IMG/VR virus record: IMGVR_UViG_3300004369_000102
Location: 1 to 29,091 of that record
DNA from: a virus
DNA: 29,091 nucleotides
Direction: 5' to 3' (one strand)
Shown here one piece after another: positions 23,225-29,091 of the stretch. The translations under genes were made by a program, and so were the position numbers. Below the pieces are notes generated by a model. The model saw only the letters and a list, made by a program, of their open reading frames with translations, was not told where the DNA came from and did no database searches. Numbering within the stretch: position 1 is the first letter of the stretch; each line of letters starts with the position of its first letter.

Positions 23225-25537
23225 ATGGCAGATTTAGGTTTTTGGGAGAAGAAAAGTTCTGGTGGCGGCTCTGTCGCCCCAGGATCTTTACAGGTAGACG
23301 TTACATTTACTACCGATAACTCTGGTAGTATGAGTGCTTTCCAAGATTGGTTGTTTGATCCAGCAACTGCAATTGCTTTGAATGATGCTCTAGTTGAAAA
23401 TGGTATTGGTTCTGTAAACCAAGCTGATCTTGATGATGCTAACTGCAATAGAATTGCAACATCTAAATATTCTGAAATGCTCCAGTTAGCATACAGAGAT
23501 TTAATTGTTGTACAAATGGCAAATTCATTGAGTGGATTATCCTCTGGTACAACAACATATTCTTTTAATGATGGTTCTGCAAATTATTCTGGATATACAT
23601 TATTCGCGTGGAATAATAGACAGTTTGTTTTTGGTTTAGATGCATCTAATGCTTCTTCTGTGAGTGTTGGTTCTGATTATATCGAATTTTCAAATCACAA
23701 GTTGGGTACTGGTGATAAAGTTGTCTATAATAATGGTGGTGGTGGATCTATTGGGGGATTGACAAGTGGTGATGCTTATTATGTAATTCGTGTTAATAAC
23801 AACAGATTTAGATTAGCATCAACAAAATCTGACGCAATTGCAGGTACGCCAGCTATCAACATAACTGCGTTGGGATCTGGAACTAATCATTCATTTACTG
23901 GTCCGTATGAAGTTGTTTTGAGAGAAACTGCTGGTGGTGGTAGCACATCTGATATTCCTATTGGATCGACAGCAAGTTGGGATGCATCAAACAGTGTATT
24001 GAAATTTAAAAGACTTTCTGTGCCATATACTTTCTACACTCCATGTGATGAAAGAATTAAGTATTTTTGGGCTACCAACAATAATGGAACTGGATATAAT
24101 CCGAATACTTCCAGTGCTGGTAATGCAACAACTCCATCAGGTGCTTTTGTTAATGGCATTCAGGAAGATTCTTATAACACAATTTATAATTTATATGCTG
24201 TTTCTAGAAATGGTGGTGATGATTATAAACCTAGATCTGGTGCTAGAGGTATTGTAGTTGCTTCTTCTAATCAACAATCTATTCTATCTCCTGCTTTACC
24301 AACAACTCCTGGTGGTAGTTATGAACTTACACTAAAGACCTTAAAGGACAATAATGTAAGTTATGTTGGTATGGTTGGTGGTTACATTGCAAGTACTATT
24401 GCAAACCGTGTAGAACCATACATCAGACAAGCACCAGACTTTGGTGAAACTGGTGTTCCTGCTGCTGATGTCCGTGGGTTTGTTCCTCTTGTTGGTGCTG
24501 TTTCTGGATCTGGACTTGACCTATCTTCTCAAGCAACTGTTACTGCTGGTATATTAAATTCGATTCCTACTGGGTGGTACAGAAATGTTAAATTTGTTCT
24601 TGCCTCTGGTGGAGCAAATTCAACCCCCAATAGAATTAGAAGTGGTGTACTTGCTAATATAAGATTTGATGCCGGCGGTAGTGGTGTATCGATCGGTGGT
24701 TATAGTGTATCGATCGGTGGTTATGGATTTGAAGTTGGTGATACATTAACAATCGCTTCCGATGATCCAGTATTTTCATCTTTAAACGAAGATTTTACTA
24801 TTGTTGTAAGTGCAACAGAAGATGAAGATTACAGCACAATGGGAAATACCATAATTGGTGGTGCTTTTACTACAAATGAATACCGAATAATTGTAATGAA
24901 TGGATATAATCCTTCTACTGGAGCTGGTGAAGCAACTGATTACAGAGTCAGAGAACTTAATTTAGCAACTTTTCCTGATACAATGTTGGGCGAAACTGGT
25001 TCATTTAGTCCTCAATCGACAATTCCTGCAACTGGATATGTTGATGGTTTTGGTAAAGAACTTGCTTCAAATGCTACTGCTGGAGACACAACACTGGTCT
25101 TGACTGATGTGTCTGGTATTTCTGTTGGTAACTATGTATATGACATTACATCATCTAATAACACATTGAGAATTCCATATGACATTACGGTAACGAATGT
25201 AGATTCTGGAACTAATACTATTACATTAAGTCATCCAATTAATGAAAACATTGCAAGTGGTGATACCAATTTCCGTGTCGGTCCTCTAGCAAGAGACACA
25301 TTCGGATGGGATTATATTAACTTGGCAAGAGAAACTGGCGGCGCGGTGTATTTTATGCCTGGTCCACATAATTGGTCTTCTGCTAATGTGATTGGAACAT
25401 CATCCTCATCTCCTGGTTCATCTTCTACTTATGCAACTAACGATTGGAATACTATTGCTATTTTCCAAACATGGAAAGTAACATTTGGTAGATCTATTGG
25501 TCGTGTGTTCGGTCAATATTTGTTCAAAACAGCCTGA
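23225..25537 (+). CDS. Tail adhesin-like protein with an interrupted von Willebrand A-type domain (770 aa)
   Basis: Residues 24-36 read VDVTFTTDNSGSM, a vWA first strand with a DxSxS MIDAS motif (D31, S33, S35). The expected later parts occur far downstream: RGIVVASSNQQS (about 341-352), LKTLKDNNVSYVGMVGGYI (about 370-388) and LARETGGAVYF (700-710). Between them lie beta-rich inserts, one with DAYYVIRVNNNRFRLASTK (about 183-201) and one with AGDTTLVLTDVSGISVGNYV (about 620-640). So a metal-binding vWA core appears to be decorated with adhesin modules. AGAGGA before the ATG is the ribosome binding site. A 21-bp tandem repeat lies at 24684-24725. It sits in the fibre module and probably takes part in host attachment. 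Confidence 0.7.
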   Translation: MADLGFWEKKSSGGGSVAPGSLQVDVTFTTDNSGSMSAFQDWLFDPATAIALNDALVENGIGSVNQADLDDANCNRIATSKYSEMLQLAYRDLIVVQMANSLSGLSSGTTTYSFNDGSANYSGYTLFAWNNRQFVFGLDASNASSVSVGSDYIEFSNHKLGTGDKVVYNNGGGGSIGGLTSGDAYYVIRVNNNRFRLASTKSDAIAGTPAINITALGSGTNHSFTGPYEVVLRETAGGGSTSDIPIGSTASWDASNSVLKFKRLSVPYTFYTPCDERIKYFWATNNNGTGYNPNTSSAGNATTPSGAFVNGIQEDSYNTIYNLYAVSRNGGDDYKPRSGARGIVVASSNQQSILSPALPTTPGGSYELTLKTLKDNNVSYVGMVGGYIASTIANRVEPYIRQAPDFGETGVPAADVRGFVPLVGAVSGSGLDLSSQATVTAGILNSIPTGWYRNVKFVLASGGANSTPNRIRSGVLANIRFDAGGSGVSIGGYSVSIGGYGFEVGDTLTIASDDPVFSSLNEDFTIVVSATEDEDYSTMGNTIIGGAFTTNEYRIIVMNGYNPSTGAGEATDYRVRELNLATFPDTMLGETGSFSPQSTIPATGYVDGFGKELASNATAGDTTLVLTDVSGISVGNYVYDITSSNNTLRIPYDITVTNVDSGTNTITLSHPINENIASGDTNFRVGPLARDTFGWDYINLARETGGAVYFMPGPHNWSSANVIGTSSSSPGSSSTYATNDWNTIAIFQTWKVTFGRSIGRVFGQYLFKTA
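24684..24725 (+). repeat. 21-bp tandem duplication in the vWA-like gene
   Basis: Two adjacent copies of 21 bases (24684-24704 and 24705-24725) differ only in the last base. Each contains the palindrome CGATCG and encodes VSIGGYS/G, giving a SIGGY-repeat. The repeat keeps the reading frame, so copy-number change would lengthen or shorten the protein by 7 residues. Confidence 0.9.
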
Positions 25538-25543
25538 TAAATA
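25536..25543 (+). promoter_or_regulatory. Variant late promoter motif GATAAATA at a stop codon
   Basis: GATAAATA, one base from the TATAAATA core and followed by G, starts inside the TGA stop of the vWA-like gene and lies 19 bases before the next ATG. Position and sequence fit a weaker late promoter; the single mismatch makes this less certain. Confidence 0.4.
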
Positions 25544-25562
25544 GTAACAAAAGCAATAAACA

Positions 25563-25793
25563 ATGGCCACTGTTTTTAAACCAAAAAGAAGTTTTACGGC
25601 CTCATCGGTCCCTTCTCTGAGTGATCTTCAGAGAGGGGAACTTGCTGTAAATACAGCTGATAAGAAAATTTATATTCGTGATGAAAGTGGTGGTGCAACA
25701 CCTGCAAACGATCAAGTTATTTTGATTGCTAACTATGATTCTGCTTCTGCATCAATCGATGATGCCATTGTCTTTGCAATTGCCCTGGGTTGA
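25563..25793 (+). CDS. Small fibre-type protein (76 aa)
   Basis: This 76-aa protein begins MATVFKPKRSFTASSVPSLS and continues DLQRGELAVNTADKKIYIRDE. The pattern (K.KRS...S.VPS...L..GELAVNTADKKIYI) is the short N-terminal module common in phage tail fibres and tail-associated proteins. Here it stands alone with a short hydrophobic end (DDAIVFAIALG), so it could be an adaptor that attaches a fibre to the baseplate, or a remnant of a larger fibre gene. It is followed 8 bases later by the next small gene; its stop overlaps that gene's GAGGTGA ribosome binding site (25792-25798). Confidence 0.75.
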   Translation: MATVFKPKRSFTASSVPSLSDLQRGELAVNTADKKIYIRDESGGATPANDQVILIANYDSASASIDDAIVFAIALG

Positions 25794-25801
25794 GGTGAAT
25801 A

Positions 25802-26128
25802 ATGGCAAACGTATTTAAAAGTATTACAGATACAGGAATCGGTACATCCCTGACCACGGTCTATACATGTCCAGCAGCTACAGTTGCTGTTGTAATTGGA
25901 TGCAATCTATCAAACACTACTGGAGATCAGATCTTATGTAGTGTAAAGGTTAATAAAAATACAGGTGATGACATTTATTTAATTAGAAATATTCCTATTC
26001 CGAATGGATCTTCTTTTGAATTTATTGCAGGAAGTAAATTAGTTCTCGAAGCATCAGATGCATTAGAGATCGAATCTGACACAGCTACGAGTGCTGATGT
26101 AATTGTTAGTGTACTTGAAAGTTCATAA
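25802..26128 (+). CDS. Small beta-rich structural protein (108 aa)
   Basis: This 108-aa protein (MANVFKSITDTGIGTSLTTVYTCPA...) is made of alternating strands (ATVAVVIGCNLSN, ILCSVKVNKN, DIYLIRNIPIPNGSSFEFI, SKLVLEASDALEIES, ADVIVSVLES), the order of a small beta-sandwich like those of fibre-associated virion proteins. SKLVLEASDALEI resembles a loop seen in many marine phage proteins of this size. It contains three cysteines but no known active site. It has a good ribosome binding site (GAGGTGA) and precedes the fibre gene by 12 bases, so a role as fibre-associated structural protein is likely; this is inference from context. Confidence 0.7.
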   Translation: MANVFKSITDTGIGTSLTTVYTCPAATVAVVIGCNLSNTTGDQILCSVKVNKNTGDDIYLIRNIPIPNGSSFEFIAGSKLVLEASDALEIESDTATSADVIVSVLESS

Positions 26129-26140
26129 TAGGAGGTCAAC

Positions 26141-28519
26141 ATGGGATATCAAGGTGTAGACCCTTATATTTTCAGGGGCACTTTTACAAATATTGATATA
26201 TTTGACACTCCATTACCACACTCTCCTGGTCCTGGTAGTGGATTTAATGGAACTCAAACAGATTTTAAACTTCAACTCAATGGAGCTGATGTAACTAATG
26301 TGTCAGCAAAGAGTTTGTTGATAACTCTTGGTGGCGTTACGCAGAGACCAACAACAGACTACACAATTTCTAATGGTATACTTACATTTACCACAGCACC
26401 TGTAAATGGATTGACTGTAGAAGTTAGAAAACTTCAGAATATTAATTCTGAGTATCAACTTCAAACGGATGAAAATATTGCGGGATCGTTAGGTATCAAT
26501 ATATCTGATCCAAGTTATTATGGATCTAATACAAAACTTGCTCTAGGAAGCACAACATCCAATAGTAATTTAACAATTGTTTCTCCTACAACTGGGGTTG
26601 GTAGTTTATTTTATGCTGATGGAAATGGTGATGCAAGTTATGAAGGATATCTTCAGTATAGACATGATACGAATCAGTTAAGAATCGGCACTGAAGGAGA
26701 AGAAAGAGTTCGATTTGGGTCTGGTGATGTAACATTATATCAATCTGGTACTAATGGAAATACTAGTACTCTTGGATTTGAAATATATGGTGGTACAGCA
26801 GCAGATGGCAATGGAATATTAGAATTTAAACGATCGAGATCTACTACACTTGGTACACAAGCAGCAGTATCTAATAATACACTAGGTCAGATAAAGTTTT
26901 CTGGATCTGATGGGACTTCTTTTGGAGAAGGTGCCAGAATTCAAGCAAAATCATTCTCTACTTGGAGTAGTAGTGATCGTGCAACTTATTTGAGTTTTCA
27001 TGTAACACCAGATAATAGCACCACCTTAACTGAGGCGATGCGAATAAAACAAGATGGTTATATTGGCATGGGAACAGATGACCCAGTTACTAATCTTCAC
27101 CTTGCTTTTCCTGGATCCAGCAGACCAAATTCTAGTGCTGTTTCCGCTTCTGGTGGACCAGAACTTTTAATATCTGGTATTGATAGTAGTCTAGATTTAT
27201 TAAGTGCGGACGATAATAGCACGGTGGCCACTTCTATTGGAATGGGTAGGTATGTAAACACAACCGATGGAACTTTAATTGATAAGTGGGGAATAGTCAC
27301 ATGGTATGATGTTGGAAACACGGGTGCTAATTTAAGTGACAGATTGGGAATTCACTATGGAACTGACCGTAGTCCTTGGGGATCTAATGAACTTGTTTCC
27401 ATTACTAGAGAGGGTAATGTTGGTATAGGAGTAACAGATCCACTAAATACATTTCATGTAAACGGAGCATATCCACAAATAAGAGTTCAGGATAGTGATA
27501 ATAATAACAGTGTAACCATTGGCACTGATGGCAGTGAAGATAATTTAAATATTGATTGGTTATCTTCAAGTCATAGAAATATTAATCTTATAAACAGTGG
27601 TACTGGAAATATTAGTGTTGGAATTAATACATCAACTCCAAATACTAGTTCAACATTACATGTCAACTCGACTAGTAGTATTATTATTCCAGTTGGCACT
27701 ACTGCCCAAAGACCTTCTAGCAATGTTGTTGCTGGTATGTTAAGATATAATAGTGATATTGACTACAAAACAGTTGAATATTACAATGGTGCAAGATGGA
27801 TATCAACAAATGCTCCATTAGGAACCGCATCAAATCCATATGCTAGTGTATTAACTGCTCAATCTAATGGTGCCCTTGAAGGACTTCATTATTTTGCAAA
27901 TTCTAATGGTGACGTTCAAGAATTATATTATGATCCTAATGATGGTGGATGGATCCTGGTTTCTTCCAACAATGCATCTAGCACAACAATTCCAGGTGGA
28001 ACTAGTAGACTAAATTTAGCATATACATTACATAGAAATGGAACTCTGGGAGCACTGGGAACTGCAGATCCAGATGATGACTACATTATTGGTGATTGGT
28101 ATAGTACTTTTAGTTTTACTAGAGTTCGAGTTTATGGATTTGGAGATAATTCCATAAACGGAACATATACTTGGTCTGGTAATAGAGGAAATTATGTTGA
28201 TGTTCAATTTCCAGCAACATCAAAAGCTGATGTTGTTCTATGGTCTTCTGGTAACGTAACTTGGGGTGGTAATAGTGGTGGTCGCTTCAATCTTGCAAAC
28301 TATTTTTCTATGGACAATATTTACCAGGACTATACTAATGGTGGTTTTAGTGCAAACGCAAACCAAACAACGATTGGTGGATATGCTTCAAATTCTAGTG
28401 CAGATCCCTCATCTGGAACATACTTAGGTCATGGAAGTAACGAAGGGTCTTATGAAGGTTGGTATAGCACCACCCACAGCGGCCAAAATGCTCAAGGATA
28501 TACTACTTGGATAAGATAA
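26141..28519 (+). CDS. Tail fibre protein (792 aa)
   Basis: The protein has an N-terminal attachment region (FRGTFTNIDIFDTPLP, then DFKLQLNGADVTN), then many short strands typical of fibre shafts (LYQSGTNGNTSTLGFEIYGG, YIGMGTDDP.TNLHL, NVGIGVTDPLNTFHVNG). The unit at about 515-555 (IPVGTTAQRPS.....GMLRYNSD, then YYNGARWIS) is a module seen repeatedly in marine phage fibres. The C-terminal about 170 residues are Gly/Ser/Asn/Trp/Tyr-rich (WSSGNVTWGGNSGG, YEGWYSTTHSGQN) and likely form the receptor-binding tip. A near-perfect Shine-Dalgarno AGGAGGT (26130-26136) suggests strong expression. The gene directly downstream is a likely folding or assembly helper. Confidence 0.8.
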   Translation: MGYQGVDPYIFRGTFTNIDIFDTPLPHSPGPGSGFNGTQTDFKLQLNGADVTNVSAKSLLITLGGVTQRPTTDYTISNGILTFTTAPVNGLTVEVRKLQNINSEYQLQTDENIAGSLGINISDPSYYGSNTKLALGSTTSNSNLTIVSPTTGVGSLFYADGNGDASYEGYLQYRHDTNQLRIGTEGEERVRFGSGDVTLYQSGTNGNTSTLGFEIYGGTAADGNGILEFKRSRSTTLGTQAAVSNNTLGQIKFSGSDGTSFGEGARIQAKSFSTWSSSDRATYLSFHVTPDNSTTLTEAMRIKQDGYIGMGTDDPVTNLHLAFPGSSRPNSSAVSASGGPELLISGIDSSLDLLSADDNSTVATSIGMGRYVNTTDGTLIDKWGIVTWYDVGNTGANLSDRLGIHYGTDRSPWGSNELVSITREGNVGIGVTDPLNTFHVNGAYPQIRVQDSDNNNSVTIGTDGSEDNLNIDWLSSSHRNINLINSGTGNISVGINTSTPNTSSTLHVNSTSSIIIPVGTTAQRPSSNVVAGMLRYNSDIDYKTVEYYNGARWISTNAPLGTASNPYASVLTAQSNGALEGLHYFANSNGDVQELYYDPNDGGWILVSSNNASSTTIPGGTSRLNLAYTLHRNGTLGALGTADPDDDYIIGDWYSTFSFTRVRVYGFGDNSINGTYTWSGNRGNYVDVQFPATSKADVVLWSSGNVTWGGNSGGRFNLANYFSMDNIYQDYTNGGFSANANQTTIGGYASNSSADPSSGTYLGHGSNEGSYEGWYSTTHSGQNAQGYTTWIR

Positions 28520-28522
28520 ATA
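28515..28522 (+). promoter_or_regulatory. Variant late promoter motif GATAAATA at the fibre gene stop
   Basis: GATAAATA followed by GG spans the fibre stop codon (TAA 28517-28519) and lies 11 bases before ATG 28534. It is the same one-mismatch variant as at 25536, which makes chance less likely, but the distance to the start is short. Confidence 0.35.
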
Positions 28523-28533
28523 GGTAAAAAACG

Positions 28534-28905
28534 ATGTATAACTGGTTTTCTTCTTTAAAAAAGAGATATGTTGAAGGAGTTGATTATTCGTTCCCAGATA
28601 ATCAATCAAGACTTTATGAGGATATGATTTGGTTATCTGGAGACAAACCTTCTCTAGATGATTTCAATTTAATGGCAGAAGAAGATACCAACAGCTTAAT
28701 GTTAGAATCTGTTAGGTCTCAAAGAAATCAACTTTTGCAGGAAACAGATTGGATTGTAATTAAAGCAAGAGAAACCAACACAAACGTTCCCGCAACGTGG
28801 AAAACGTATAGACAAGCTTTAAGGGACATAACAAGTCAGACAGATAACTGGTCTTGGAATTCAAATGGAGATTTGACTATCAACTGGCCAACGAAACCAG
28901 AATAA
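28534..28905 (+). CDS. Tail fibre/tail assembly chaperone (Phage_tail_APC-like)
   Basis: This 123-aa protein has at its centre SVRSQRNQLLQETDWIVIKA (as pieces: RSQRNQLL, ETDW) followed by VPATWKTYRQALRDITSQ. The pattern R..RN.LL.ETDW......P..W..YRQALRDI is the hallmark of the short phage tail assembly chaperone family encoded directly behind fibre genes. The N-terminal half is less conserved (MYNWFSSLKKRYVEG...). It would help the neighbouring 792-aa fibre fold or trimerise. The end (WSWNSNGDLTINWPTKP) is like the usual W....W.P.P tail. Gene order (fibre, then chaperone) supports the call strongly. Confidence 0.8.
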   Translation: MYNWFSSLKKRYVEGVDYSFPDNQSRLYEDMIWLSGDKPSLDDFNLMAEEDTNSLMLESVRSQRNQLLQETDWIVIKARETNTNVPATWKTYRQALRDITSQTDNWSWNSNGDLTINWPTKPE

Positions 28906-28917
28906 TTCTCTGGCCAC

Positions 28918-28951
28918 TTGACAGGGCGAGGAAACTGTAGTATTATAAATA
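28918..28951 (+). promoter_or_regulatory. Overlapping vegetative and late promoters
   Basis: TTGACA (28918-28923), a 17-base gap and TATTAT (28941-28946) form a vegetative-type promoter. TATAAATA (28944-28951, followed by G) overlaps its -10 box and matches the late core. The same start region could therefore be used by host sigma early and by gp55 late. The gene it controls is beyond the window. Confidence 0.7.
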
Positions 28952-29091
28952 GGTCAACAGGTTAAGAAACGTTAAGTTTTCTAATCTAGTGTAAACACCC
29001 GCTAACCGAGACCTATGGGTGTATAAATTACGTCTCTCATATCCCGCCTGAGGGTGGCGGGAGCATAGTATCACCACCATTTCCCTGATGG
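28952..29091 (+). other. Leader or non-coding RNA region with several inverted repeats
   Basis: No convincing gene lies in these 140 bases. They hold TCCCGCC/GGCGGGA (29042-29048 with 29056-29062, loop of 7), ACACCC/GGGTGT (28995-29000 with 29017-29022), and GAGAC/GTCTC (29008-29012 with 29032-29036), the last crossing the second in a pseudoknot-like way. No T run follows the GC-rich hairpin within the window. This could be a structured 5' leader, a riboswitch-like element or a small RNA; I match it to no known class. Confidence 0.35.

Noticed and set aside
24684-24725. CRISPR-like or HIP1-like repeat
   Set aside because: Only two directly adjacent copies without spacers, and the palindrome is CGATCG without the flanking G and C of HIP1; it is a coding tandem repeat.

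Overview
The window is part of a T4-like cyanomyovirus genome, a tailed phage of marine Synechococcus or Prochlorococcus. The evidence is a set of T4 core genes in compact form (late-transcription coactivator gp33, helicase loader gp59, single-stranded DNA-binding protein gp32, head completion gp4, baseplate gp53, gp48, gp54, gp26, gp27 and gp5), phoH, a DUF1825 protein typical of cyanobacteria, a phage tRNA-Leu, very long fibre or structural genes, AT-rich DNA, and T4-type late promoters (TATAAATA) beside vegetative-type promoters (TTGACA-17-TATAAT). No integrase, transposon, CRISPR array or photosynthesis gene is visible here.

Layout. (1) 1-3948, plus strand, replication and transcription: a 42-codon ORF at the window edge, an FmdB-like small protein, PhoH ATPase, PD-(D/E)XK exonuclease, gp33, gp59 and DUF1825, mostly overlapping, then gp32 from its own strong promoter. 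(2) 3949-4352: late-type promoter, terminator, a 56-aa Cys-rich small gene with its own promoter, and a second near-identical terminator. (3) 4353-6104, minus strand: gp53 and gp48, the only genes on that strand. (4) 6140-17001, plus strand, head completion and baseplate hub/tail: gp4, a 161-aa unknown, gp54-like, gp26 with a probable -1 frameshift into a gp51-like tail, two large related hub or tape-measure-like proteins ending in different cell-wall-degrading domains, gp27-like hub, a 70-aa conserved protein, and a gp5-like spike with no visible lysozyme domain. (5) 17060-17866: promoter, 67-aa gene, terminator, tRNA-Leu(UAA), late promoter, 124-aa gene. (6) 17921-28905: tail-fibre or adhesin module with a 1758-aa beta-helix-type protein, a 770-aa protein with an interrupted vWA-like fold, two small structural proteins, a 792-aa fibre and a fibre/tail assembly chaperone. 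(7) 28906-29091: overlapping early- and late-type promoters followed by a potentially structured RNA leader; its gene lies outside the window.

How it works together: gp59 and gp32 support the replisome, and gp33 couples the sliding clamp to late transcription from TATAAATA promoters placed mostly at stop codons and gene ends ahead of the structural genes. The hub genes build the central baseplate, where cell-wall cleavage seems to have moved from the spike (as in T4 gp5) to two separate proteins. The final module builds the variable host-recognition parts. No database search was possible. Names rest on remembered family sequences, on motifs, and on gene order.
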